Positions 24,809 through 33,586 of a DNA stretch of 64,000 nt are shown here, in pieces. The DNA comes from CAZGUH01 sp964529005 (GTDB lineage: Bacteria > Actinomycetota > Acidimicrobiia > Acidimicrobiales > Ilumatobacteraceae). The stretch covers positions 10,732-74,731 of the forward strand of contig CAZGUH010000018.1 in assembly GCA_964529005.1 (NCBI GenBank), given 5' to 3'. Position numbers and translations under genes: made by a program. How positions within the stretch are numbered: position 1 is the stretch's first letter; every line of letters starts with the position of its first letter. The notes beneath the pieces were generated by a model that did not search any database, was not told the origin of the DNA, and worked only from the letters and a program-made list of their open reading frames with translations.

Positions 24809-26968
24809 ATGACGGGGCTCACCGGGATCGACGTCGATTCCCTCGCAGCGCAGGGATTCCCCCTGGCCGACGGCCGGACGCTCGTGCCCGAGCCCGTCGT
24901 GAAGCGCGCACTCGCAGCATGCGGAGTGACGACGCCGAGCGGCGGCACGGTGACGAGCGCCGACGCCGCCGGCGACATCCCTGCGCTCACCGAGCCGGTC
25001 GTCGTGAAGGCGTTCGCCGACGGCCTCGTGCACAAGAGCGACGTCGGCGGCGTGCGCCTCGGCGTGCGGCGTGAGGACGTCGCCGATGCGATCGGTCAGA
25101 TCTCGTCGTCGCTGCGCAGCGCCGGCTTCCAACCCGCCGGCTTTCTCGTCGAGGAGCAACACAGCGGGGTCGAGCTGATCGTCGGCGTCGTCAACCGCCG
25201 CGACGTCGGCCCCGTCGTGCTGCTCGGCGCGGGCGGCACGCTGACCGAGATCCTCGACGACAACGTCGTGCGCCTGTGCCCGCTGGACGAGGCGGGGGCC
25301 CGCGAGATGCTGTCGTCGTTCTCGGGCGCGGCGCTTCTCGACGGCCACCGCGGCGCAGAGCCCGTCGACCGTGACGCCCTCGTGCGTCTGCTGCTGAGCA
25401 TCGCCGGACCGGGCGGATTCGTGGAGCGCTGCGGGGATCGGCTGTCCGAGTTCGAGTGCAACCCGGTGATCGTGTCCGCGCACGGCGCAGTGGCCGCCGA
25501 CGCCCGGCTCGTGCTCGACCCTGCGCCAGGCGGCGGCGAGGACCTGCCGCCGCCGGCGCAGGCGGACTTCGACCGGCTCTTCCTACCCCGCTCGATCGCC
25601 GTCGCGGGAGCCTCGACGACGCGCGTCGCGTTCGGCAACCGCTTCCTCGGGTCGTACCGCGCGCTCGGGTGGGACGACGGCCTCTACGCCATCCATCCCG
25701 AGGCGAGCGCGATCGACGGCGTGCCTGCGGTGTCGTCCGTCGCCGAGATCGACGGCGACGTCGACTACATGATGGTCGCGGTGCCCGCGGCGCGCTGCGC
25801 CGACGTCATCCGCAGCGGCGCCGGGAAGGTGAGGTTCGCGCAGGTGATGAGCGGCGGCTTCCGCGAGGCGAGCGCCGAAGGCGCCTCGCTCGAGGCCGAG
25901 CTGCTGCGTGCCGGGCGCGAGAGCGGGGTGCGCATCGTCGGCCCCAACTGCATGGGCATCTACAGCCCGCGCGGGCGGCAGACGTTCCAGCTCAACGATC
26001 CCACCGAGCCGGGTCACGTCAGCATCGCGTCGCAGAGCGGTGGGCTCGCCGGGGACATCATCAAGGGGGGAGCGGCGCGCGGCCTGCGCTTCTCCAAGGT
26101 GGCGACGATCGGCAACTCGATCGACGTCACGCCGGGCGAGCTCGTCCGCTACTACGTCGACGATCCCGACACGAAGGTGATCGGGGTGTACGTCGAGGGC
26201 ATGGAGGACGGCCGTCAGCTCGTGTCGGCGCTGCGTGCGGCGCGCGGCCACACGCCGGTCGTGGTGCTCGTCGGGGGCCTCAGCCGCCAGGGCGCCCGCG
26301 CAGCGGCATCGCACACCGGCTCGATGACCGGTGACGCCAAGGTGTGGGACGCGATCAGCGCGGCGACCGGCGCGACGGTGGTCCGCACGCTCGAGCAGCT
26401 GCTCAGCGCGCTGTCGTTGCTCCAGAGCCAGGCCGAACTGCCGGTCAGCGGCTCCCCGGAGACGATGGTGGTCGGCCCCGGAGGCGGCGCGTCGATCCTG
26501 TCGGCGGATGCCGCGGACCGCCACGGGCTGCTGCTGGCGCCGGTGCTCGACGAGGTGCAGAAGGAGCTGCGCCAGCGCGGCTACGGAGCAGGAACCAGCA
26601 TCGCCAACCCGATCGAGATCCCGGTCGGCCCAGGGGCCCCGGTCGACACGTTCGACCCGATCCTGGACACGATCCTGCCGCGCCAGACGTTCCCCGACGT
26701 GATCGTGCACATCAACGTGCACGCGTTCTACAGCTACGGCGACAAGGGCGCGATCCCGCTCGTCGCGGTGCTCGAACACCTCGGCAGCCGGGCGCGCACG
26801 ACGCGGCTGGCGGTGATCCTGCGCAACCTTCACGTCGCCCCCGGCGGTGACCGCGATACGGTGGTCGGCGTCATGTTCCGCCTCGGGCTGCCGTTCTTCA
26901 CCGACTTCGACGAGGCGATGGTCGCCGTCGCAGCGGCGAAGCGGTTCGCCCGCACCCGAGCGGTGTGA
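24809..26968 (+). CDS. ADP-forming acyl-CoA synthetase (ATP-grasp plus CoA-binding fusion)
   Basis: 719 residues of the NDP-forming acyl-CoA synthetase family. An ATP-grasp domain fills about residues 20-235. The CoA-binding and ligase domains follow from about 260 (F-L-P-R-S-I-A-V-A-G-A-S). The phosphohistidine loop S-H-T-G-S is intact, with His502. Beta-like domain first and alpha-like domain second is the less common order. The family makes an acyl-CoA from acid, ATP and CoA, releasing ADP and phosphate, or runs backwards to make ATP. It lies five bases after the amidohydrolase and overlaps the next gene, so it probably activates the amidohydrolase product. Confidence 0.9.
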   Translation: MTGLTGIDVDSLAAQGFPLADGRTLVPEPVVKRALAACGVTTPSGGTVTSADAAGDIPALTEPVVVKAFADGLVHKSDVGGVRLGVRREDVADAIGQISSSLRSAGFQPAGFLVEEQHSGVELIVGVVNRRDVGPVVLLGAGGTLTEILDDNVVRLCPLDEAGAREMLSSFSGAALLDGHRGAEPVDRDALVRLLLSIAGPGGFVERCGDRLSEFECNPVIVSAHGAVAADARLVLDPAPGGGEDLPPPAQADFDRLFLPRSIAVAGASTTRVAFGNRFLGSYRALGWDDGLYAIHPEASAIDGVPAVSSVAEIDGDVDYMMVAVPAARCADVIRSGAGKVRFAQVMSGGFREASAEGASLEAELLRAGRESGVRIVGPNCMGIYSPRGRQTFQLNDPTEPGHVSIASQSGGLAGDIIKGGAARGLRFSKVATIGNSIDVTPGELVRYYVDDPDTKVIGVYVEGMEDGRQLVSALRAARGHTPVVVLVGGLSRQGARAAASHTGSMTGDAKVWDAISAATGATVVRTLEQLLSALSLLQSQAELPVSGSPETMVVGPGGGASILSADAADRHGLLLAPVLDEVQKELRQRGYGAGTSIANPIEIPVGPGAPVDTFDPILDTILPRQTFPDVIVHINVHAFYSYGDKGAIPLVAVLEHLGSRARTTRLAVILRNLHVAPGGDRDTVVGVMFRLGLPFFTDFDEAMVAVAAAKRFARTRAV

Positions 26969-27930
26969 CGGTGCGGTACGGCATCACCGTCGCGTTCGAG
27001 GACCGCCCGCTGCGCGAGCAGCGCCGCCGGTACGAATCGCTCGCCGATCTCGGCTACACCGACGTCTGGTCGACCGAAGCGGACAGCATCGACGCCATCA
27101 CGCCGCTGGCGCTCGCCGCGGCGTGGGCGCCGCAGCTGCGCATCGGCACATCGGTCGTGCCCGCGCAGACCCGTGGCCCGCTGGTCATCGCGCAGACGAT
27201 CGCCGCGCTCGCCGAGGCGACCACGGGTGGCGTGGCGGTGGGCATCGGCGCGTCGTCCGCCGCGATCGTCGAGCGCTGGAACGGCGTCGTCTACGACAGT
27301 CCGTACGCCCGCGTCCGCGACGTCGCCCGCTTCCTGCGGCAGGCGTTCCGCGGCGAGAAGGTGTCGGAGGCGTACGAGACGTTCCGCGTGGACGGCGCCC
27401 GCTTGGCGCGCCCGCCGGCCGATCCGCCGCCGGTGCTCATCGCCGCGCTGCGCCCGGCGATGATGCGCCTCGCTGGGCGCGAGGCCGACGGAGTGATCCT
27501 CAACTGGCTGTCGGCGCGCGACGTCGCCTGCTCCGTCGCGCCCGAGCTGCGCGCGTCCCCGCCGATGGAGGTGGCGGCGCGGATCCTCGTCGCCCCGATC
27601 GACGACCCCGAGCGGGTTCGCGCGATAAGCCGGAGGCTGATCGCCGGTTACCTGACGACGCCGGGCTACGCGGCGGCGCAGGAGTGGATGGGACGGGGAG
27701 AGGAGCTGGCGCCCGTCGTGAAGGCATGGGGAGACGGCGATCGCAAAGCCGCCCTGGAGGCGATCTCGGACCGTCTCGTCGACGACCTGGTGCTCCACGG
27801 CCCACCGGAACGGTGCCGCGAGATGGTCGACGCGTACGTCGACGCCGGGGTGACGACACCGATCGTCGCGCTGCTGCCGTTCGGCTACGACGTCGACGCT
27901 GCGCTGCGGGGAATGGCGCCGGCTCGATGA
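26965..27930 (+). CDS. LLM-class F420-dependent oxidoreductase
   Basis: 321 residues, luciferase-like barrel. Landmarks are Y-E-S-L-A-D-L-G-Y-T-D-V-W-S-T-E-A near 23-40, I-G-T-S-V-V-P-A-Q-T-R near 60, and G-V-A-V-G-I-G-A-S-S near 90. The T-P-x-G-Y-A-A-A and D-D-L-V-L-H-G-P-P-E segments of the C-terminal half match F420-dependent members. GTGA overlap with the synthetase gene, ATGA overlap with the TetR gene. Substrate unknown. It is one of three such enzymes in the window. Confidence 0.85.
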   Translation: MTVRYGITVAFEDRPLREQRRRYESLADLGYTDVWSTEADSIDAITPLALAAAWAPQLRIGTSVVPAQTRGPLVIAQTIAALAEATTGGVAVGIGASSAAIVERWNGVVYDSPYARVRDVARFLRQAFRGEKVSEAYETFRVDGARLARPPADPPPVLIAALRPAMMRLAGREADGVILNWLSARDVACSVAPELRASPPMEVAARILVAPIDDPERVRAISRRLIAGYLTTPGYAAAQEWMGRGEELAPVVKAWGDGDRKAALEAISDRLVDDLVLHGPPERCREMVDAYVDAGVTTPIVALLPFGYDVDAALRGMAPAR

Positions 27931-28664
27931 CCGCCGCCGAGGCCGCGCAGACCGGCGGCGCCGCGGCACGCCCGCGGGCACGCAAGAACGGCGCCGGGCA
28001 GCAGACCCGCCAGCGGCTGCTCGACACGGCAGAGCGTCTCTTCGCCCAGCGCGGCCTGGCGAACGTGTCGGTGCGCGACATCACCGACGAGTCGGGCGCC
28101 AACACTGCGTCGATCCACTACCACTTCGGATCCAAGCGCGAGCTCGTGGCGGCGATCTTCGAGCGGCGTGCCGAATGGCTCGGCCACCGCCGTGAGGAGC
28201 TGCTCGACGCGATCGAATCGGCCGGATCGGTCGACCTGCGCTCGGTCGTCGAAGCGATGGTCCTGCCGACCGCCGAGCTGGCCAACGGCGCCGACGAAGG
28301 CGGCCGCCACTACATCGCGTTCCTCGCCGACCTTGCCGGCGACGAGGACGCGCTCCCCGCCGCGGTGCACGCCTACGAGCGCTACACCGCGCGCTATCTC
28401 GCGATGCTGGCCCGGGTCACCCCGGAGCTGCCCGAGGACGTGCGCCTGCTGCGCTTCGCCGTGGCCAAGGACCTGATCAACCGCGCGTTCGGGCGAGCGG
28501 CCGGAGTCCACGGGTGGCTGCACGAGCACGAGCAGACCATCGGCTTCGCGTCCACGGTCTTGATCGTCGACATGATCGTCGGCTTGATGGGCGCCCCGGC
28601 GACGGAGCCGACGCCAGCGCGGGCGGAACGCCGCGGTGGTCCGCGCCGCGCCGCCCGGCGCTGA
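27927..28664 (+). CDS. TetR-family transcriptional regulator
   Basis: 245 residues. The helix-turn-helix covers about 27-72, with V-S-V-R-D-I-T-D-E-S-G-A-N-T-A-S-I-H-Y-H-F. The C-terminal half contains L-R-S-V-V-E-A-M-V-L-P-T, matching the regulator at 898-1590, so these two form one subfamily. It is the last gene of the amidohydrolase operon and is therefore co-expressed with it from the promoter bearing site 6. Its Arg-rich tail (residues 230-245) ends inside a large hairpin shared with the convergent HyuA gene. Target and ligand unknown. Confidence 0.9.
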   Translation: MTAAEAAQTGGAAARPRARKNGAGQQTRQRLLDTAERLFAQRGLANVSVRDITDESGANTASIHYHFGSKRELVAAIFERRAEWLGHRREELLDAIESAGSVDLRSVVEAMVLPTAELANGADEGGRHYIAFLADLAGDEDALPAAVHAYERYTARYLAMLARVTPELPEDVRLLRFAVAKDLINRAFGRAAGVHGWLHEHEQTIGFASTVLIVDMIVGLMGAPATEPTPARAERRGGPRRAARR

Positions 28665-28695
28665 GCTCGCGCCTGATCGGGCGCGTCAGCGCCGG
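28655..28695. terminator. Nested bidirectional hairpin over two stop codons
   Basis: CCGGCGCTGA (28655-28664) pairs with TCAGCGCCGG (28686-28695). Inside, CGCGCC (28668-28673) pairs with GGCGCG (28680-28685) around a 6-base loop, leaving only a 3-base bulge. The TGA stops of both convergent genes lie in the outer stem. Confidence 0.65.
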
Positions 28696-30794
28696 CGCCG
28701 CAGAACGAGGTTGCCCCCCGTCTCGATCGCTGCGGTCCAGCTCGGCGGGACGACGACGGTCGTCTCCGGCTCCTCGATCAAGCACGGCCCCTCGAACGTC
28801 TGGTCCGGCACGGCCAGCTCGCGGAGGTACACGGCGACGTCGGTGAACCCGCCGGCCGCGGGGAAGTAGGCGGCGCGGGCGCCCTTGCGCACCTCGCGGC
28901 GCTCCGCGGCGCGCGGCGCCGGCGTCTCCAACCGCGGCACGCGCTGGGTGGCGCGCACGCGCAGGCTGACGAACTCCGTCGGCGCGGCGAGCCGGATGCC
29001 GTAGGCCCGCTCGTACTCCACCGCGAACGCGGCGTCGATCTGCTCGATGTCGGCGCGCTGCGCGATGACAGCCGGCGCGGGGATCGTGTGCTCGTGGGCC
29101 TGGCCGCGGAAGCGCATGTCGACGAAGCGCTCGACGACCAGCGAGGGATCGTCCGGCGCGAGCCCGAGGTCGGCGGCGGCCGCCGCGGCGAGCTCGGCGA
29201 AGCGCAGCTCCAGCTCGGCGAGGTCGACCGCGTCGGCGGCGGTGAGGAAGGTGCGCGAGTGCTCCAGCGTCAGGTCGGTGGCGAGCATGCCGACCGCCGA
29301 GGCGACGCCCGAGGCGACGGGGACGAGCACCGTGTCGATCTCGAACAGCTCGGCGATGCTGGCGATGTGCGCCGGTCCGGCGCCGCCGGAGGCGACGAGG
29401 GTGAAGCCGGCAGGATCGATGCCGCGCTGGATCGTGACGACGTCGATCGCCGCAGCCATGTTCGAGTTGACGATCTCGTAGATGGCGTACGCCGCCTCCG
29501 CGGGTTCCAGGCCGAGCGGCTCGGCGACGCGCTTGCGCAGCGCGTCGTGGGCGAGGTCCGGGTGCAGCGTCATCGTGCCACGCGCGAACACCGCGGGATC
29601 GAGGTATCCGAGCACGACGTTGGCGTCGGTGACCGTCGGCTCGTCACCGCCGAGGCCGTAGCACGCCGGGCCGGGATCGGCGCTCGCAGATCGTGGTCCG
29701 ACCCTCAGAGCGCCGCCGTCGTCGACCCACGCGATCGAACCGCCGCCGGCGCCGACCTCGGCGAGGTCGATCGCCGGCACCTTCACCGGGATGCCGGTGC
29801 CGCTGCGGCGACCGCCGAAGCTGCCCTTGCCGCCGACGTGGAAGTCGTGCGTGATCTGCGGGCGCCCGTCGCGGATCACGCCGGCCTTCGCCGTCGTCCC
29901 GCCCATGTCGAACGAGATCAGCTCCGACCGACCCGACGTCGACCCCACGTGCATCGCGGCGACGACCCCTGCCGCCGGGCCGGACTCGATCGTGTACACG
30001 GCGCGCGCGGCGGCCTTCTCCGCCGACATCACGCCGCCGCTCGATTCCATGATCTGCACCGGCGCCGTGATGCCCAGCGATCCGAGACGCTGCTGGAGCC
30101 GCGCCAGGTACGTCGCCATGACCGGGCCCACGTACGCCGACACGACCGTGGTGCAGGCGCGCTCGTGCTCGCGCAGCTCCGGCCACGTCGACGACGAGGT
30201 GACGATCAGCACCGCGTCGCCGAGCCGCTCGCGGCACATCTGCGCCAGCCGTTCCTCGTGGGCCGCGTTGGCGTACGAGTGCAGCAGGCAGATCGCGACG
30301 CTGGCGACACCGAGCGCTGCGATGTCGTCGATGACACGCGAAGCCGCGTCCTCGTCCAGCGGTTCGAGCACCTCGCCGGAGGCGGACACGCGCTCGGGCA
30401 CCTCGAAGCAGTGCGACAGCGGCACGGGCGGCTCGGGGGCCTCGAAGAACAGGTCGTAACGCTCCTCCTCGACGCGGGCGTAATGGCCGAGAGTCAGCAT
30501 CGTGCGGAAGCCCCCGGTCGTGATGTACGCCATCGGGGCGCCGCGACGTTCCAACACGACGTTCGTCGCCAGCGTCGTGCCGTGGATCACGCGCCCGATC
30601 GCCGAGGGCGCCACGCCGGACTCGTCGAGCACCGCCTGCACACCGTTCATGAACCCGTCGACCGGGTCGCCGGGGGTCGTCAACGTCTTGGCCCGCACGA
30701 GGCCGCCGGGCGTGGCGAGCACGACGTCCGTGAACGTGCCGCCGATGTCCACGGCGAGCGCGCAGGCGCCCGCCAGGCCGGTGCTGTCGTTCAT
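28686..30794 (-). CDS. HyuA-like hydantoinase A-family protein
   Basis: 702 residues, hydantoinase A / oxoprolinase family. It has V-D-I-G-G-T-F-T-D (about 14-22), a GTT motif in V-I-H-G-T-T-L-A-T-N near 68, S-F-D-M-G-G-T-T near 285 and G-A-G-G-G-S near 345. I took the ATG at 30794, preceded by GGGGTGACG; an ATG five codons upstream is possible. Its HyuB partner is divergent at 30973 rather than downstream, an unusual arrangement that still allows joint control through operator site 7. Compared with the HyuA at 14258 it looks closer to ordinary N-methylhydantoinases. The substrate class (hydantoin, oxoproline or ketone) cannot be settled by eye. Confidence 0.88.
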   Translation of the reverse strand: MNDSTGLAGACALAVDIGGTFTDVVLATPGGLVRAKTLTTPGDPVDGFMNGVQAVLDESGVAPSAIGRVIHGTTLATNVVLERRGAPMAYITTGGFRTMLTLGHYARVEEERYDLFFEAPEPPVPLSHCFEVPERVSASGEVLEPLDEDAASRVIDDIAALGVASVAICLLHSYANAAHEERLAQMCRERLGDAVLIVTSSSTWPELREHERACTTVVSAYVGPVMATYLARLQQRLGSLGITAPVQIMESSGGVMSAEKAAARAVYTIESGPAAGVVAAMHVGSTSGRSELISFDMGGTTAKAGVIRDGRPQITHDFHVGGKGSFGGRRSGTGIPVKVPAIDLAEVGAGGGSIAWVDDGGALRVGPRSASADPGPACYGLGGDEPTVTDANVVLGYLDPAVFARGTMTLHPDLAHDALRKRVAEPLGLEPAEAAYAIYEIVNSNMAAAIDVVTIQRGIDPAGFTLVASGGAGPAHIASIAELFEIDTVLVPVASGVASAVGMLATDLTLEHSRTFLTAADAVDLAELELRFAELAAAAAADLGLAPDDPSLVVERFVDMRFRGQAHEHTIPAPAVIAQRADIEQIDAAFAVEYERAYGIRLAAPTEFVSLRVRATQRVPRLETPAPRAAERREVRKGARAAYFPAAGGFTDVAVYLRELAVPDQTFEGPCLIEEPETTVVVPPSWTAAIETGGNLVLRRRR

Positions 30795-30894
30795 CTCGTC
30801 ACCCCACATGGTCGTCGAAACGTGTCGTCTTCGCCCGCGTGCACGTGCTCGAGCACTCCGCACACCGAGGCGGTGGTGCTCGCCGCGTCAACCA

Positions 30895-30908
30895 AGCGAG
30901 CGCTCGTT
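30895..30908. promoter_or_regulatory. KstR2-like operator (site 7)
   Basis: AGCGAGCGCTCGTT is a near-perfect palindrome centred on GCGC. An extra half-site ACCAAG starts at 30891. It lies between the divergent hyuA and hyuB genes and overlaps the -35 of the rightward promoter. Confidence 0.5.
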
Positions 30909-30935
30909 GCAGTTTAGCGGAAGCCCACCTACGAT
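30907..30935 (+). promoter_or_regulatory. Promoter of the second hyuB operon
   Basis: TTGCAG (30907-30912) and TACGAT (30930-30935), 17-bp spacer, with operator site 7 overlapping the -35 hexamer. Confidence 0.45.
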
Positions 30936-30972
30936 CGGGAGCGCCAGCGCTCGAAGAGGGGACGACGATCGA

Positions 30973-32682
30973 ATGAAGGTGCAGTCCAGGTCGGAGGCAG
31001 CGGCACAGGAGATCCTGCGCAACGCCCTCGCAGTCGCAGCGGAAGAGGCGAGCATCGTCATCGTCAAGTCGGCCTATTCGACGTTCATCGTGGAGGGCGC
31101 CGATGCCGCCGCGGCGATCCTGGACGCGCGCGGCCAGCTGCTTGCCCAGTCGCTCGCCACGTCGCTGTCCCACGGCGCGAGCCTGCGGATGTCGCTGCGC
31201 TCGATCCTCGAGCAGTTCCCCGTCGACGTGATGCGCCCCGGCGAGCTGTACGCGATGAACGACGTCTACAAGGGCGGCATCCACGCCAACGACATCGTGG
31301 TCGTGCGGCCGATCTTCGTCGACGGGGTGGTGCAGTACTTCACCGGCAGCGTGATCCACGTCGGCGACCTGGGCGGCGACTCGGCCGGGGGTGTCAACGC
31401 CGGCGCACGGGAGGTCTACAGCGAGGGCTTGCAGCTGCCCCCGGTGCGCATCGCCACCGCGGACGGCATCGTCGACGAGATCGCCCGCATCCTCGCGCTC
31501 AACAGCCGCACACCGGACAACACGCTCGGAGACGTGCGCGCCCTGATCGCCGGGTGCAACGTGGCCGCCCGGCGGCTGGAGGCGCTCGTCGCCCAGCACG
31601 GCGCGGCGGAGTTCGCCCGCAAGGTGGCGAACTTCCTGGACTACACCGAGACCCGCGTCCGGGCCGGCATCGACCAGCTGCCCGACGGGCGCTACCACGG
31701 CGAGTACGTCATCGATGACGACGGCCTCAACCCCGGTTCGCACATGATCCGTGTCGCGGTGACCGTGGCCGGCGACGGCCTCACCGTCGACTTCACCGGC
31801 ACCGACCCGCAGGTGTCGTCGGCGATCAACTGCGGCTACTCGCAGACGATGTCCGCGGCGATGTTCGCCGTGCGCTGCTTCCTCGAGGGCACGATCCCGA
31901 TGAACGAGGGGTGCTTCCGCCCGATCGAGTTCGTGCTGCCCTACGGGAGCATGGTCAACCCGTCGCCGCCGCATCCCGCCGGCGGGCGGAACTTCGTGAT
32001 GTGCGCGACGATCGACGCGATCATCCACGCGCTGTCGGCCGCAGTTCCCGAGCACGCGATCGCCGCGTCCGGGCTGCTCCAGTCGCTGTGCCTGGCCCCG
32101 GCCAGCGCCTCGCAGAACTCGTGGATCCACATGTCGTACGAGTTCGGCGGCCTCGGCGGGCGCCAGGGCAGCGACGGCCCCGACGCCACCGGGATCCACT
32201 TCGGGTTGTCGCGCAACACCGTCCCGCAGGTGGAGCCGTTGGAGGCCAAGGTCCCGTTCGTCATCGAGGCCAAGCGGTTCATCCCCGGCTCGGGCGGCGC
32301 CGGCCGCTGGCGCGGCGGACTCGGCAGCGAGACGGTCATCCGCCTGCTCGAGCCGGCCGTGCTCACGATGCGTGGCGATCGCATGGTGAACCCGCCGCCG
32401 GGACGCAACGGCGGCAAGCCGGGCCGGCCCGGCGGTTACTTCAAGCGCGCCGTCGACGGGCAGGTCACCCAGCTGCCGAACAAGTCCGGCGGGATCCGCT
32501 TCGCTCCCGGCGAGGCGCTGATCGTGCGGACGTCGGGCGGTGGCGGTCTCGGCGACCCGCGCGAGCGCGATCCCGACGCCGTGCGCGCCGACGTGCGATC
32601 GGGGCGCCTCAGCCCCGACGACGCCCGCGAGGACTACGGCGTCGAGGCCGAGGCGGCGACGGCCGGTGCCGCCGCCGGCTGA
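30973..32682 (+). CDS. HyuB-like hydantoinase B-family protein
   Basis: 569 residues, hydantoinase B family of ordinary length. Near residue 80 it reads M-R-P-G-E-L-Y-A-M-N-D-V-Y-K-G-G-x-H-x-N-D. Near 440 it has the G-S-G-G-A-G-R-W-R-G-G-L-G stretch, and near 515 the R-T-S-G-G-G-G-L-G-D-P motif. Unlike the HyuB at 16360 it has no C-terminal zinc ribbon. It probably associates with the HyuA product of the divergent gene. The next gene begins within its last codons. Confidence 0.88.
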   Translation: MKVQSRSEAAAQEILRNALAVAAEEASIVIVKSAYSTFIVEGADAAAAILDARGQLLAQSLATSLSHGASLRMSLRSILEQFPVDVMRPGELYAMNDVYKGGIHANDIVVVRPIFVDGVVQYFTGSVIHVGDLGGDSAGGVNAGAREVYSEGLQLPPVRIATADGIVDEIARILALNSRTPDNTLGDVRALIAGCNVAARRLEALVAQHGAAEFARKVANFLDYTETRVRAGIDQLPDGRYHGEYVIDDDGLNPGSHMIRVAVTVAGDGLTVDFTGTDPQVSSAINCGYSQTMSAAMFAVRCFLEGTIPMNEGCFRPIEFVLPYGSMVNPSPPHPAGGRNFVMCATIDAIIHALSAAVPEHAIAASGLLQSLCLAPASASQNSWIHMSYEFGGLGGRQGSDGPDATGIHFGLSRNTVPQVEPLEAKVPFVIEAKRFIPGSGGAGRWRGGLGSETVIRLLEPAVLTMRGDRMVNPPPGRNGGKPGRPGGYFKRAVDGQVTQLPNKSGGIRFAPGEALIVRTSGGGGLGDPRERDPDAVRADVRSGRLSPDDAREDYGVEAEAATAGAAAG

Positions 32683-33586
32683 GACAGCCGGCCCGGCGAC
32701 CGTCGCGGTCGTGGGCGTCGGCGCCATCGGCGGCTACGTCGCCGGCGCGCTCTCCGAGGCCGGCCACCGGCTCGTGCTGTGCAGCCGGCGCCCGTTCGAC
32801 CGGCTCGTGGTCGAGACCGCCAGCGGGACGATCGTCGTCGACCAGCCCCCCGCCCTCGAGCCTGCCGAGGTAGGGTCGGAGGTCGGGCAGGTGGACTGGA
32901 TCGTCGTCGCCACCAAGGCCCACGACACCGCCGCCGCGGCGGCATGGCTCGACAGGCTGCGCGGGCCCGGCACCGTCGCCGTGGTGACGCTGCAGAACGG
33001 GCTCGACCCTGCCGGCGCGCTCGCGCCGCTGGCGGCGCCGACGAGGGTGGTGCCGACGATCGTGCTCTGTGGCGCGGAGTCCCCGGCGCCCGGCCGGGTC
33101 GTGCACCACGAGTCGTCGCGCCTGCTCGTGCCAGCCGCCGAGGCGTCCCTCGTCGAGCCGCTGTTCCGTGGATCGCGCGTCGAGATCACCGCCGAAGCGG
33201 ACTTCGACGCCGCGGTGTGGGCCAAGCTGGTGCTGAACTCGGTCGCCAACCCGATCGCCGGGTTGACCGGGCGGCGGCTGGAGGTGTTCCGTGATCCGGA
33301 CGTCGCCGCCCTGGCCCTCGCCGTCGCCGAAGAGGGGCTGGCGGTGGCGCGGGCGTGCGGGGTCGAGCCCGCGATGAGCGCGCAGGAGATCGTCGACATC
33401 CTGCGCAGCGCCGACCCGGCGATGGGCAACTCGACCCTCTACGACCGTCTCGCCGGCCGGCGCACCGAGTGCGGGGCGATCAACGGGGCGATCGTGCGCG
33501 CCGGGCGCGACGCGGGCGTGCCGACGCCGTGCAACTCGACCCTGTTGACATTGCTCGAAGCCCAGGGGGCGCCGAACACGGCATGA
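32666..33586 (+). CDS. Ketopantoate-reductase-like (ApbA/PanE) dehydrogenase
   Basis: 306 residues with an N-terminal NAD(P)-binding G-V-G-A-I-G-G-Y motif (about 16-23) and a helical C-terminal domain. That domain contains W-A-K-L-V-L-N-S-V-A-N-P, where the Lys is the family's catalytic residue, and the N-S-T-L-Y-D-R-L-A-G-R-R-T-E segment. The GTG start lies 17 bases inside the end of hyuB. PanE homologues in catabolic clusters usually reduce or oxidise 2-hydroxy/2-oxo acids other than pantoate. A role on an oxo-acid produced by the Hyu pair is an inference. Confidence 0.85.
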   Translation: MPPPAETAGPATVAVVGVGAIGGYVAGALSEAGHRLVLCSRRPFDRLVVETASGTIVVDQPPALEPAEVGSEVGQVDWIVVATKAHDTAAAAAWLDRLRGPGTVAVVTLQNGLDPAGALAPLAAPTRVVPTIVLCGAESPAPGRVVHHESSRLLVPAAEASLVEPLFRGSRVEITAEADFDAAVWAKLVLNSVANPIAGLTGRRLEVFRDPDVAALALAVAEEGLAVARACGVEPAMSAQEIVDILRSADPAMGNSTLYDRLAGRRTECGAINGAIVRAGRDAGVPTPCNSTLLTLLEAQGAPNTA

